Below are positions 23,261-32,764 of a stretch of DNA of 64,000 bases, in pieces. The position numbers and the translations under genes were made by a program. The stretch spans positions 1,798,001 to 1,862,000 of the forward strand of contig NZ_JAOQOK010000001.1 of assembly GCF_025961835.1 (NCBI RefSeq), written 5' to 3'. Origin of the DNA: Sphingobium sp. B2D3C. Its GTDB lineage: Bacteria; Pseudomonadota; Alphaproteobacteria; Sphingomonadales; Sphingomonadaceae. How positions within the stretch are numbered: the first letter of the stretch is position 1; each line of letters begins with the position of its first letter. The notes under the pieces were generated by a model. It did not search any database and was not told where the DNA came from. It saw only the letters and a program-made list of their open reading frames with translations.

Positions 23261-23313
23261 GATCTGGCACCATCAGGCTATTTTAGATGCTGCTAGCCCG
23301 GTGGTGCCAGATC
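23261..23313 (+). other. Structured leader hairpin of the helicase mRNA
   Basis: GATCTGGCACCA (23261-23272) pairs perfectly with TGGTGCCAGATC (23302-23313). An inner stem GGCTA/TAGCC (23276-23280 with 23294-23298) extends it. No U-tract follows, so it is more likely a 5'-leader structure than a terminator. Confidence 0.5.
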
Positions 23314-23484
23314 CCCTCCTTCGCCTCGGACAGGCTAGGGTCGCGCAGACGCGGGCCGTGACAAAGCCTCGAAGAGCGCCCGCATCCCTAGAAAATCTTG
23401 ACATCCGCGCCCGCCTTCATCATGGCGCAAGCGGTTGCCCGTGTGATCCAAAAGAGTCACGCGCCCTCTATTCACGGAATTCTG

Positions 23485-24942
23485 ATGCCCTTTGCCGATC
23501 TCGGCCTTTCGAACGAATTGCTGCAAGCCGTCGGCGAGGCGGGGTATTCAGAGCCGACTCCGATTCAAGCGCAGGCAATTCCCTCCGTCCTGATGATGCG
23601 GGACATCATCGGCATCGCGCAGACCGGCACCGGCAAGACGGCCAGCTTCGTCCTCCCGATGATCGACATTCTGGCTCAGGGCCGCAGCCGCGCCCGGATG
23701 CCGCGCAGCCTCATTCTCGAGCCGACGCGCGAACTCGCGGCGCAGGTCGCCGAGAATTTCGAGAAATACGGCAAATACCACAAGCTCTCGATGGCGTTGC
23801 TCATCGGTGGCGTCTCGATGGGCGACCAGATCAAGGCGCTCGAAAAGGGTGTCGACGTGCTGATCGCGACGCCTGGTCGCCTGATGGACCTGTTCGAGCG
23901 GGGCAACATCCTGCTGACCGGCTGTTCGCTGCTGGTCATCGACGAGGCGGACCGGATGCTCGACATGGGCTTCATCCCCGATATCGAGAACATCTGCACC
24001 AAGCTGCCCGCGAACCGGCAGACGCTGCTGTTCTCGGCGACGATGCCGCCGCCGATCAAGAAGCTTTCGGATCGCTTCCTGAGCAATCCCAAGTCCATCG
24101 AGGTAGCGCGCCCGGCAACCGCCAGCGCCAACATCACGCAGATGCTCGTGCCTGTCGCCGAGCGGGCCAAGCGCGAGACGCTGCGCTCGCTGCTCCGGAG
24201 CGAGAGCGCCGAGAGCGCGATCATCTTCTGCAATCGCAAGACGATGGTGCGGGAGCTGAACAAAAGCCTCAAGCGCCACGGCTTTCGGTCTGGCGAAATC
24301 CACGGCGATATCGATCAGGCCGCGCGCATCGCGGAGCTGGATCGCTTCAAGTCCGGCGAGATCAACCTGCTGGTCGCCTCCGACGTTGCCGCGCGCGGGC
24401 TGGATATCAAAGGCGTCAGTCACGTCTTCAACTTCGATGCACCCTGGCATCCGGACGATTATGTGCACCGCATCGGCCGCACTGGCCGTGCCGGCGCGAC
24501 CGGTAAGGCGTTCACCTTCATCACCAACAGCGATGCCGAAGCTGTCGAAAATATCGAGAAGCTGATCGGCACGAAAATCCCGCGCCTCGACATGGGCACG
24601 CAGGCCGTCGACGATGGTGAGGACGAAGGGCGCGGACGCGATCGTCGCGGTGGCGCGAAAGGCGCATCCAAGCGTCCGGCGAAGGCACCGGCTCGGCGCG
24701 AGCGTGGCGCCGACGCCAAGGGTGATCGTGAAACCGAATCGCCAGCTCGCGAGGCACGCCCCGCCCGTGAGGATGCGCGCCCTGCGCGTGAAGATCGCCA
24801 GCCCCAGCCACGGCGTCAGGATGCACGGTCTGACGCTGAGCGTCCCAAGGCCCCGCAGCAACGCAATCGCGCGGATCAGGAGCCGGATGACGGATGGAAC
24901 GGCCCCATGCCGGATTTCCTCTCCGTAGGTTTCGACAACTAA
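23485..24942 (+). CDS. DEAD-box ATP-dependent RNA helicase, RhlE type
   Basis: 485 residues from [16 protein letters not shown]. All core motifs are present: Q-motif [10 protein letters not shown], motif [23 protein letters not shown], motif II DEAD, SAT, and then [12 protein letters not shown] and [10 protein letters not shown]. The tail after about residue 385 is a low-complexity Arg/Ala/Glu-rich region (repeated [14 protein letters not shown] units) that probably binds RNA. RhlE proteins remodel ribosomal or mRNA structures, often in cold or stress. An in-frame ATG at 23398 would add 29 residues unlike the family. Likely stress-induced through the promoter at 23227. Confidence 0.9.
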   Translation: MPFADLGLSNELLQAVGEAGYSEPTPIQAQAIPSVLMMRDIIGIAQTGTGKTASFVLPMIDILAQGRSRARMPRSLILEPTRELAAQVAENFEKYGKYHKLSMALLIGGVSMGDQIKALEKGVDVLIATPGRLMDLFERGNILLTGCSLLVIDEADRMLDMGFIPDIENICTKLPANRQTLLFSATMPPPIKKLSDRFLSNPKSIEVARPATASANITQMLVPVAERAKRETLRSLLRSESAESAIIFCNRKTMVRELNKSLKRHGFRSGEIHGDIDQAARIAELDRFKSGEINLLVASDVAARGLDIKGVSHVFNFDAPWHPDDYVHRIGRTGRAGATGKAFTFITNSDAEAVENIEKLIGTKIPRLDMGTQAVDDGEDEGRGRDRRGGAKGASKRPAKAPARRERGADAKGDRETESPAREARPAREDARPAREDRQPQPRRQDARSDAERPKAPQQRNRADQEPDDGWNGPMPDFLSVGFDN

Positions 24943-25133
24943 ACCTGCCGACGATACAGACGGGAAGGCTCGGGGACGCGGCAGCGCGCTTCCATGCCTG
25001 CCAACTGGCGGTGCGCGAACCGGCGATTTCTGTGCCACCCGACACTCAGGTCGCTATCGAAACGCGACGCGCCACCAACACGCAAAACCCGATTGCAATC
25101 GGCGCGGGCCTTGCCTATAGGCAGCCCTCCCTG

Positions 25134-25209
<76 letters not shown>

Positions 25210-25373
25210 GGGATTTTTCTTCCAGCCACGCTATCGCTCCCTCCCCGGCTTAAGCCGCGCGGGGGAAGACGCATTTTCTGTGAACCGGTCCACCTTTTTG
25301 GGGTTGCCACTCCGGCCATCCCACGGCATAGGCGCCGGACCTGATGACGGCTCCGCAACGGACCGACATGGAT

Positions 25374-25448
25374 GGCCCCTTCGTCTAGCGGTTAGGACGC
25401 GGCCCTTTCACGGCTGAAACACGGGTTCGATTCCCGTAGGGGTCACCA
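25374..25448 (+). tRNA. tRNA-Glu (anticodon TTC)
   Basis: 75-base cloverleaf. The acceptor GGCCCCT pairs with AGGGGTC and CCA is encoded. Anticodon stem CGGCC/GGCTG with loop CTTTCAC puts anticodon TTC at 25407-25409. T-arm ACGGG-TTCGATT-CCCGT. Confidence 0.93.
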
Positions 25449-25499
25449 CTTAGACTTTCCCACATTATCAAGCGCAGCATCCCACTGGTCGCGCCACCG

Positions 25500-26891
25500 T
25501 CACTCCGCCGGGGCCATGGCGGTCGATGGACCATTTGCCTCGTCCAGCGCCGCCAGATCGCCGCGTGCTCGTGCCTGCCGACCGTAGACCAGTTCAAACA
25601 GCGGACCCGCCATCACCGTCGTGACGATGGCCATCAGCACCAGCATCGCGAACAGCGTCGGACCGATAATGCCCTTTTGCAGGCCGATGTTGATGATGAT
25701 GAGCTCCATCAGCCCCCGGGCATTCATCAGGGCGCCTATGCCCAGCGCCGTGCGATGATCCTCCCCCGCCAGCCGCGCGGCGGCCCAGCACGCCCCGAAT
25801 TTGGCGATCACCGAAACGAGCAGAATCGCCAGCGCTGTCAGGAGCAGCGGCACGGAGTTCACCATGTCCATCCGCGTATTGAGGCCGGAATAAGTGAAAA
25901 ACATCGGCAACAGCAGCACCACCACCAGCGGCTCGACCTTGCGCTTGATTTCCAGCGCGATCAGCCCGCGCGGCATACAGGCGCCGAGCAGGAAGCCGCC
26001 GAAGATTGCGTGTATGCCGATTGCATCCATGAGAAACGCCGACAGGCTGAACAGCGCGAGGACGATAGCGAGCACCGTCATGCTTATGCCGCCCTCCGCC
26101 TCGACGAGACGCCCGAGCGGGACGAGTAGCCGACGACCCCACATCAGCATGAACCCCGCATAGAGCAGTGCGCCGACAATGGCGATCACCGCGACCCCCG
26201 GCCCCGCGCCGAAGGTCGCCAGCACGACCGCGAGCACGCACCAGGAGGCGGCATCGTCAAAGGCGCCCGCCGTCAGCGAGAGCGTGCCCAGCGACGTGTT
26301 GGCGAGGCCGCGCTCGTTGATGATCCGCGCCAGCATGGGAAAGGCTGTGAGCGCGATGCACGCGCCGAGGAACAAGGTGGCGCTCCCCCGCCCCACCCCG
26401 GCCGTGAACAGCCCGTCGATCGTCAACAGCCAGGGGGTGATCACCGCCGCCAGCATGAACGGCACGGCGATGCCCGCCGCCGACACCGCGCCGGCGGCGC
26501 GCGCCTTCGAGCGGACGTGATCGAGCCGGAGCGTCAATCCAACCAGAAACATATAGAGGCCTACGCCAAGCTGCGCGCCGACATAAAGGACGTTGCTGGT
26601 TTCCTTGGGGAAAATCGCGGCTTGCAGATCGGGCGCGAACAGGCCGAAGAGCGACGGGCCGAGCACGACGCCGGCGATCATTTCCCCAACCACCTGCGGC
26701 TGCTTAAACAGGGTGCGGCCGAGCCATCCAACCACCCGGCACGTCACGAGGATGACGGCGATCTGCAGAAAGAAATGCACGCTGTAGTCGGATGGCGTGA
26801 AGCTCACAGCGGATTGAACGGCGGGGCCGTGGGGCGTCAAGACGCGGCCCAATTCATCCCAAAGCGATTGCTGCATCGCGCCCTGCTCCAT
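25500..26891 (-). CDS. CPA2-type cation/proton antiporter
   Basis: 463 residues with about 12-13 hydrophobic helices. Family motifs include KQPQVVGEMIAGVVLGPSLFG, the ion-site region LTAGAFDDAASW (paired Asp), GIHAIFGGFLLGACMPR and LMNARGLMELIIINIGL. It matches the Na+/H+ exchanger (KefB/NhaP2-like) domain without a regulatory RCK/TrkA domain. It would exchange K+ or Na+ for H+ across the inner membrane. GGGGAGG precedes the ATG at 26891. Divergent from the pentose operon; the palindromic operator at 26941 lies between. Confidence 0.85.
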   Translation of the reverse strand: MEQGAMQQSLWDELGRVLTPHGPAVQSAVSFTPSDYSVHFFLQIAVILVTCRVVGWLGRTLFKQPQVVGEMIAGVVLGPSLFGLFAPDLQAAIFPKETSNVLYVGAQLGVGLYMFLVGLTLRLDHVRSKARAAGAVSAAGIAVPFMLAAVITPWLLTIDGLFTAGVGRGSATLFLGACIALTAFPMLARIINERGLANTSLGTLSLTAGAFDDAASWCVLAVVLATFGAGPGVAVIAIVGALLYAGFMLMWGRRLLVPLGRLVEAEGGISMTVLAIVLALFSLSAFLMDAIGIHAIFGGFLLGACMPRGLIALEIKRKVEPLVVVLLLPMFFTYSGLNTRMDMVNSVPLLLTALAILLVSVIAKFGACWAAARLAGEDHRTALGIGALMNARGLMELIIINIGLQKGIIGPTLFAMLVLMAIVTTVMAGPLFELVYGRQARARGDLAALDEANGPSTAMAPAE

Positions 26892-26940
26892 ATGTCCTCC
26901 CCGATGGCCCGCTTGTCCCGCGCTTGGCCGGAGGCTAACA

Positions 26941-26954
26941 TGGTAGCGTTATCA
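26941..26954. promoter_or_regulatory. Pentose-regulon operator, site 1
   Basis: TGGTAGCGTTATCA, a degenerate copy of the palindrome TGGTAGCGCTACCA found at five other places in the cluster. It is located upstream of the ketoglutarate semialdehyde dehydrogenase operon. Probable binding site of the LacI-family regulator at 59636. Confidence 0.65.
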
Positions 26955-27157
26955 TTGGAAGCGGGGACTGCAGCACCTGTAAATGGCCAACGGACGCGTC
27001 TGGCCCAAAAAAAAGCGGCTATGCGCTGCCTATGGATTGTCCGACAAGCTGGGGAGGCATCGGAAATTCGGCGATACAAAAACTTCCCGAGCGCAGCCGC
27101 GCCCCGTTGCCTTTGCGCGCCCGGCCTCATATGTCGGAGTAATAAAGGGAGTCTTTC

Positions 27158-28690
27158 ATGACCGAATTCCGCTCGATCACTGCCGAAACCGGTGCGCCTT
27201 ATGGTGATCCGCTGCCCGTCCACGGCCCGCAGGATGTCGCCACCGCCTGCGCTGCTGCCGAGGAGGCCTTCGAGATTTATCGCGCGACGAGCCGCGACGA
27301 TCGCGCGCGTTTTCTTGAGCGTTGCGGCGAGGAGATCATGGCGCTGGGCGATGGCCTGATCGAAACCGCCATGCGCGAGAGCGGCCTGCCGCGCGCCCGG
27401 CTCGAAGGCGAGCGTGGACGCACCGTGGGCCAGCTGCGCATGTTCGCCGATGTCGTGCGCAAAGGATGGTGGCAGCAGTTGCGCGTCGATCCGGCGATGC
27501 CCGAGCGGCAGCCCCTGCCCCGCCCCGATCTGCGGATGCGGATGATCCCGCTCGGCCCGGTGGCGGTGTTCGGTGCCTCCAACTTCCCACTCGCCTTCTC
27601 GACTGCCGGTGGCGACACGGCCTCTGCGCTCGCGGCGGGTTGCCCGGTCGTCGTCAAGGGCCACCCGGCCCACCCGATCACGGCCTCGCTGATGGCGCAG
27701 GCGCTGACGGCGGCGGTGAAGGCCTGCGATCTCCCGGCAGGCGTGTTCAGCCAGATCATGGGGCCGTCGCACGAACTCGGCGCCGCGCTCGTCCAAGACC
27801 CCCGCATCACGGCGGTCGGCTTCACCGGCTCACGCGCCGGCGGCCTTGCGCTGGTCAAGTTGGCGCAGGCCCGCCCGGTTCCGATCCCGGTCTATGCGGA
27901 GATGTCGAGCATCAATCCGGTTCTGCTTCTCCCGCAGTCCCTCAAGGCGCGCGGCGCGGCGCTGGGCACCGCCTTCGTCGGCTCGCTGACGATGGGCGCC
28001 GGCCAGTTCTGCACCAATCCGGGCCTGCTGATCGCCATGGAGGGCGACGGGCTCGATGCCTTTATCGCCAGCGCAACCGACGGCGTGGCAGCGGCTGCGC
28101 CACAGACCATGCTCACGTCCGGCATTCGCGATGCATATGGGAGAGGCGTCGCGGCGCTGGCCGGCCATGACGCCGTCGAAACGCTGGCCAGTGGCAGCCC
28201 CGGTGAGGGCACCAGCGGCGGCGCGATCCTGTTCCAGACCAGCGCGCAGGCCTTCCTCGCCAATCCCGATCTGGCCGAGGAGGTGTTCGGCGCGAGCGGC
28301 ATTCTGGTGCGCTGCGCCAATGAGGCCGAAGTGATGGCGATCCTCAAGGCGCTTGAGGGTCAGCTTACCGCGACGCTCCATATGGACGCCGAGGATGAGC
28401 CGCTTGCTGCGCGGATGCTGCCGGTGCTGGAACGCAAGGTGGGGCGTATCCTCGCCAATGGCTGGCCCACGGGCGTCGAGGTCTGCCACGCCATGGTCCA
28501 TGGCGGCCCCTTCCCGGCCACGTCGGACGGGCGCACCACCTCGGTGGGGAGCCTCGCCATCGATCGCTTTCTGCGGCCGGTGAGCTACCAGAATCTCGCC
28601 CAGTCGGTGCTGCCAGAGCCGCTGCGCGATACCGCGCTGGGGGATGGCATCCCGCGCCTGTATGATGGCACTGTGCTCGCCGGTCGCTGA
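27158..28690 (+). CDS. 2-Ketoglutarate semialdehyde dehydrogenase
   Basis: 510-residue aldehyde dehydrogenase of the NADP+-type branch. It shows GPVAVFGASNFPLAFSTAGGDTASALAAGCPVVVKGHPAHP, GFTGSRAGG, AEMSSINPV (general base) and SLTMGAGQFCTNPGL (catalytic Cys). This signature is that of 2-oxoglutarate semialdehyde dehydrogenases, the last step of oxidative pentose and hexarate degradation, yielding 2-oxoglutarate. It heads an operon with an FAH-family dehydratase candidate and a sugar 1-dehydrogenase, which fits the Weimberg or L-arabinose oxidative route. AGGGAG lies before the ATG. Confidence 0.87.
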   Translation: MTEFRSITAETGAPYGDPLPVHGPQDVATACAAAEEAFEIYRATSRDDRARFLERCGEEIMALGDGLIETAMRESGLPRARLEGERGRTVGQLRMFADVVRKGWWQQLRVDPAMPERQPLPRPDLRMRMIPLGPVAVFGASNFPLAFSTAGGDTASALAAGCPVVVKGHPAHPITASLMAQALTAAVKACDLPAGVFSQIMGPSHELGAALVQDPRITAVGFTGSRAGGLALVKLAQARPVPIPVYAEMSSINPVLLLPQSLKARGAALGTAFVGSLTMGAGQFCTNPGLLIAMEGDGLDAFIASATDGVAAAAPQTMLTSGIRDAYGRGVAALAGHDAVETLASGSPGEGTSGGAILFQTSAQAFLANPDLAEEVFGASGILVRCANEAEVMAILKALEGQLTATLHMDAEDEPLAARMLPVLERKVGRILANGWPTGVEVCHAMVHGGPFPATSDGRTTSVGSLAIDRFLRPVSYQNLAQSVLPEPLRDTALGDGIPRLYDGTVLAGR

Positions 28691-28762
28691 GGCCGGCACT
28701 CCCCGACGAGACAGCACGAACCGGCGCCCGCGCGGCGCATGAGGAATGGAAGAGGACGTCCA

Positions 28763-29755
28763 ATGGCCACGCGTTTGCTGCAACATCAGGCACCTTCTGG
28801 CGCGCGATCCGTGATTCTCGCCGTGGATGACGAGGCTTGGCTGCTGCAGGGCAGCAGCAACATCCGAGCGCTGGCGCAGGACGCTCTCGCGCGGCGTCAG
28901 TCCCTGCTGGAGACCGTGCAGCATTATGCCAAAGGTGCCTCTGTGGATCTCGCCGCCGCCTTCTTAGCCGGCGAATTGCTCGCGCCGATCGATCATGAAG
29001 ACCCGGCCCATCTGCTGATGACCGGCACCGGTCTTACCCATCTCGGCTCCGCGGAAGGGCGGGACAAGATGCACAAGCAGGCGCTGCAGGCCGAAACGCT
29101 GACAGACTCGATGCGCATCTTCCTGGAAGGGCTGGAAGGCGGCAAGCCCGCACCTGGCGAGATCGGCCAGCAACCGGAATGGTTCTACAAAGGCGATGGG
29201 TCCCAGCTCCTCGGCCCGCACCAGCCCCTGGACATGCCAGCCTTCGCGCAGGATGGCGGCGAAGAACCGGAACTGGCCGGCATCTACATCATCGATGCAG
29301 ACGGGAAGCCGTGGCGGCTCGGCTTCGCGCTTGCCAACGAGTTCAGCGATCATGTGACCGAGCGGCACAATTATCTCTGGCTCGCCCACTCCAAGCTCCG
29401 CAAGGCCGCGCTCGGGCCGGAATTGCTGCTCGGCCCTTCCCCAACCCATATCGAGGGGACCAGCCGCATCCGCCGGGGGGATGACGTGATCTGGGAGAAG
29501 CCTTTCCTCTCGGGCGAGGCGAACATGTCCCACAGCATCGCCAATCTCGAGCATCATCACTTCAAATATGCGCTGTTCCGCCGGCCGGGTGACCTGCACG
29601 TGCATTTCTTCGGCACGGCCACCTTGTCCTTCAGTGATGGCGTGAGCGCGCAGGAAGGTGACGTGTTCGAGATCAGCGCGGCACCCTTCACGCTCCCGGT
29701 CTCCAACCCGCTCACGCGCATGGCAGAGACCCGCGTCAGCCCGGGCGTGCTGTAA
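28763..29755 (+). CDS. FAH-family 2-keto-3-deoxy-pentonate dehydratase candidate (AraD1/GguC type)
   Basis: 330 residues from ATG 28763 (AGAGGAC upstream). It belongs to the AraD1/GguC branch of the fumarylacetoacetate hydrolase superfamily: LMTGTGLTHLGSAEGRDKMH, PEWFYKGDG, GFALANEFSDHVTERHNYLWLAHSKLR and HHHFKYALFRRPGDLHVHFFGTATLSF. Related proteins convert 2-keto-3-deoxy-D-xylonate or -L-arabinonate to 2-ketoglutarate semialdehyde, the substrate of the upstream enzyme's product gene. Its TAA overlaps the next ATG (TAATG). Confidence 0.78.
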   Translation: MATRLLQHQAPSGARSVILAVDDEAWLLQGSSNIRALAQDALARRQSLLETVQHYAKGASVDLAAAFLAGELLAPIDHEDPAHLLMTGTGLTHLGSAEGRDKMHKQALQAETLTDSMRIFLEGLEGGKPAPGEIGQQPEWFYKGDGSQLLGPHQPLDMPAFAQDGGEEPELAGIYIIDADGKPWRLGFALANEFSDHVTERHNYLWLAHSKLRKAALGPELLLGPSPTHIEGTSRIRRGDDVIWEKPFLSGEANMSHSIANLEHHHFKYALFRRPGDLHVHFFGTATLSFSDGVSAQEGDVFEISAAPFTLPVSNPLTRMAETRVSPGVL

Positions 29756-30687
29756 TGAGCGCCAGCCCCATTCGCATCGCGCTGCAAGGCGTGGGCAAAA
29801 TCGCGCGCGACCAGCATTTTCCCGCCATCGCCGCCAATCCCGAATTCGCCCTGACCGCGACCGTCAGCCGCCATCCCGCCGGCTTGGACGATATCCCCCA
29901 TTTCAGCGATCTTGAGGCGCTGATCGCCCATGGCCCGGAGGTGGATGCGATCGCGCTCTGCACACCGCCTCAGGTGCGCTATGCGCTCGCCGCCCGCGCC
30001 ATCGAGGCCGGTTTGCATGTATTTCTGGAAAAGCCGCCCGGCGCCACCCTGTCGGAAGTCATTGCGCTGCAAGGTCTGGCGGAGGCGGCAGGCGCCACCC
30101 TCTTCGCCTCCTGGCATTCGCGCTATGCCGCCGGCGTCGAGCCGGCGCGCCAATGGCTGGCCGAGCGGCGGATCGAGCATGTGTCGATCATCTGGCGCGA
30201 GGATGTGCGCGTGTGGCATCCGGGGCAGGACTGGATCTGGCAACCCGGTGGCCTTGGTGTGTTCGATCCCGGCATCAATGCCCTCTCGATCCTCACGCAG
30301 ATCCTGCCCAACCCGGTGTTCCTCAAGGATGCCACGCTGCAATTCCCCGAGAACCGGGCTGCGCCGATTGCCGCCGATCTGCGCTTGTCCGACACGCTCG
30401 GCACGCCAATCCACATGGATCTCGACTGGCGCCAGACCGGGCCGCAGAGCTGGGACATCATCATAGAGACCGACGCCGGGACTGTGCATCTGGCTAAGGG
30501 CGGCGCTGTGCTCTCCCTGCCCAAGGGCACGGTCGAGAGCCCCGATGTTGAATATCCCGGCCTCTATGCTCGCTTCGCCGAACTGGTGCGCGATGGGCGC
30601 AGCGATGTTGACGCCGCGCCGCTCTGCATTGTCGCCGACAGTTTCCTGCGCGGCCAACGCGTGCAGGTGGAAGCCTTCGAGGATTGA
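29755..30687 (+). CDS. Gfo/Idh/MocA sugar dehydrogenase (L-arabinose/D-galactose 1-dehydrogenase type)
   Basis: 310-residue NAD(P)-dependent dehydrogenase. The Rossmann motif GVGKIARDQHFPAI and the LEKPPGATLSEV segment (catalytic Lys in EKP) define the Gfo/Idh/MocA family. The overall pattern, with ASWHSRYAAGVEPAR, WREDVRVWHPGQDWIW and FDPGINALSILT, resembles L-arabinose and D-galactose 1-dehydrogenases, which make the aldonolactone. Translationally coupled to the preceding dehydratase. The operon would thus handle L-arabinose released by the GH51 and GH43 enzymes. Confidence 0.82.
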   Translation: MSASPIRIALQGVGKIARDQHFPAIAANPEFALTATVSRHPAGLDDIPHFSDLEALIAHGPEVDAIALCTPPQVRYALAARAIEAGLHVFLEKPPGATLSEVIALQGLAEAAGATLFASWHSRYAAGVEPARQWLAERRIEHVSIIWREDVRVWHPGQDWIWQPGGLGVFDPGINALSILTQILPNPVFLKDATLQFPENRAAPIAADLRLSDTLGTPIHMDLDWRQTGPQSWDIIIETDAGTVHLAKGGAVLSLPKGTVESPDVEYPGLYARFAELVRDGRSDVDAAPLCIVADSFLRGQRVQVEAFED

Positions 30688-30736
30688 GCCGGAAAATCTG
30701 ACTGTAAGGGGTTGCCGAATCCTGATCGGCCAATCA

Positions 30737-30750
30737 TGATAACGCTACCA
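30737..30750. promoter_or_regulatory. Pentose-regulon operator, site 2
   Basis: TGATAACGCTACCA, the reverse-oriented twin of site 1 (their sequences are exact reverse complements). It lies 22 bp before the ATG of the esterase gene at 30772. Confidence 0.72.
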
Positions 30751-30771
30751 ACAAAGAGTGGGGAGAGGACG

Positions 30772-32718
30772 ATGAGCGTGTGCGGCGCGAGGCGGGGCTT
30801 GGGATATGCCCGACCTGTTCTGGCGCTCGGCTGTCTGCTTACGGCCAGCGGCGCATTGGCCGCCCCTCAGCTTTCCCCGGTCTGGACGGATCAGGCCGTC
30901 ATCCAGCGCGACGCGCCTATCGTCATCGTGGGAACCGCCGCCCGAGGCGAGACAATCCGCGCCACTCTCGGCAGTGAACACGCCGCAGCCACGGCGGATG
31001 CCAATGGCGCCTTCACCCTACACTTCCCTCCACGCCCGGCCAGCGAAACACCGCTGACGCTTCAGCTCTCGGGCGCGGATGGCAATGCTGTGACGGTGCG
31101 CGATCTGCTGGTCGGCGATGTGTGGCTGTGCTCGGGCCAGTCCAATATGGAGTTCCCGCTCGCACGGGCCTTGAACGGCCCGATGGTGGTGATGCAGTCG
31201 GGCGATCCCGGCCTGCGCCTGCTGCAAATTCCCAAGGCGACCGCCAGCCTGCCCGCGCCGCGCTTCGGCAGCCCGACGGCATGGACAGCCGCGACGCCGC
31301 AATCGACGCCGGAATTCTCCGCTGCCTGCTACTTCATGGGCAAGGCGTTGCGGGCGCAGCAACAGATCCCCATCGGCCTCATCCATGCGAGCTGGGGCGG
31401 CTCGCGGCTGCGACCCTGGCTCACACCGGATGCCGCCGAAGCGCTGGACGGCAAGGACGATCTGGCAATGCTGCGCCAACATGCCACCGATCCGCTCGGC
31501 GCCGTCACCGCCTTCGCCCCGCAATGGGAGCGCTGGTATCGGGACGAAGCCGAGAAGAGCGAGCCCTGGCGCAAGCCGGATATCCTCAGGTGGCAGGATG
31601 TGCCCGCCATCGGCGTGTGGAACGACTGGACAGGCACGCGGCTCGCGAAGGATGCCACCGGCACCGTCTGGCTGCGCCGCACCGTGCGGCTGACCGGCGC
31701 ACAGGCCAAGGCCGGCGCGACGCTGGAACTGGGCATCATCGACGATATGGACATGACCTTCGTCAACGGCCGCGCGGTGGGCAATACGTTCAGCTGGGAC
31801 GAGGCGCGCCGCTATACCGTCCCGCCTGTGTTTCTCCATGCGGGCGATAATGAGATCATGGTCGCGATCAGCAACAGCTGGGACAAGGGCGGTTTCACCA
31901 CCGGCCCGGAACGGCTGAAGCTGACGATCGCCGGCGGCGCTGAAATCCCGCTAGCGCAAGGCTGGCGCTACAGCATCGCCCCCGTCCCCAGCTTCCCGCC
32001 GCGCCCGCCATGGGACGGCAATGGCGGCCTGGGCGTCATGCACAATGCCATGGTCGCGCCCCTCGGGCAGATCGCCCTGCGCGGCGCTGCCTGGTATCAG
32101 GGCGAGAGCGACGTAGACGTCCCCGGCTATGCCCGCCGCCTCACCGCGCTTGCGGCAGGATGGCGTCACCAGTTCGGCAAGGACCTGCGCATTCTGGTGG
32201 TCCAGCTTGCCAATTATGGACCCGCGCAGCTCGCTCCGGCGGCGTCCGGCTGGGCGACCATTCGCGAGGACCAGCGCGCCTTCGTCAGCGGTGACGCCAA
32301 TGCCGCGTTGGTGACCGCCATCGACATCGGCGAGCGCACCGATATCCACCCTGCCAACAAGGCGCTGCTCGGCGCTCGCTTGGCCATGGCTGCGCAGGGA
32401 ACGCCTTTGCCGATGCCCATGCAAGCCTTGCGCACGCAGGGGCGGATCAGGATCAGCTTCTCAGGGATCGAGGGCAGCCTCGCCGCGTGGAGCACCTCTG
32501 CGCCCATCGGCTTCGAGCTATGCGGCGATGCGCAGGAGAGCTGCCGCTATGCGCAGGCTCGCATCTCGGGAGCCGACGTATGGCTCGAGGACGATGGCCA
32601 CGCCGCCAGCCGGGTGCGCTATGCGTGGGGCGACAGCCCCATCGTCAATCTGTTCGATGCCCGCGCGCTGCCTGTTCCCGGCTTTGAACTGCCGATCCGC
32701 AGCGAGGCGCAGCCCTGA
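30772..32718 (+). CDS. Sialate O-acetylesterase-family secreted esterase
   Basis: 648 residues with an N-terminal signal peptide (about 1-32, ending SGALAA). The SGNH-like domain has GDVWLCSGQSNMEFPL (block I Ser), IGLIHASWGGSRLRPW and GAAWYQGESDV (catalytic region); a beta-sandwich insert lies at about 275-390. In plant-polysaccharide loci this family removes acetyl groups from xylan or pectin. ATG 30772 follows GGGGAGAGGA; an upstream ATG at 30712 would span the operator. First gene of a unit with the GH51 arabinofuranosidase. Confidence 0.83.
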   Translation: MSVCGARRGLGYARPVLALGCLLTASGALAAPQLSPVWTDQAVIQRDAPIVIVGTAARGETIRATLGSEHAAATADANGAFTLHFPPRPASETPLTLQLSGADGNAVTVRDLLVGDVWLCSGQSNMEFPLARALNGPMVVMQSGDPGLRLLQIPKATASLPAPRFGSPTAWTAATPQSTPEFSAACYFMGKALRAQQQIPIGLIHASWGGSRLRPWLTPDAAEALDGKDDLAMLRQHATDPLGAVTAFAPQWERWYRDEAEKSEPWRKPDILRWQDVPAIGVWNDWTGTRLAKDATGTVWLRRTVRLTGAQAKAGATLELGIIDDMDMTFVNGRAVGNTFSWDEARRYTVPPVFLHAGDNEIMVAISNSWDKGGFTTGPERLKLTIAGGAEIPLAQGWRYSIAPVPSFPPRPPWDGNGGLGVMHNAMVAPLGQIALRGAAWYQGESDVDVPGYARRLTALAAGWRHQFGKDLRILVVQLANYGPAQLAPAASGWATIREDQRAFVSGDANAALVTAIDIGERTDIHPANKALLGARLAMAAQGTPLPMPMQALRTQGRIRISFSGIEGSLAAWSTSAPIGFELCGDAQESCRYAQARISGADVWLEDDGHAASRVRYAWGDSPIVNLFDARALPVPGFELPIRSEAQP

Positions 32719-32764
32719 CAAAAGATCATTCGCACTGAAGACATTCAAATAGGGGAGAGAGACT

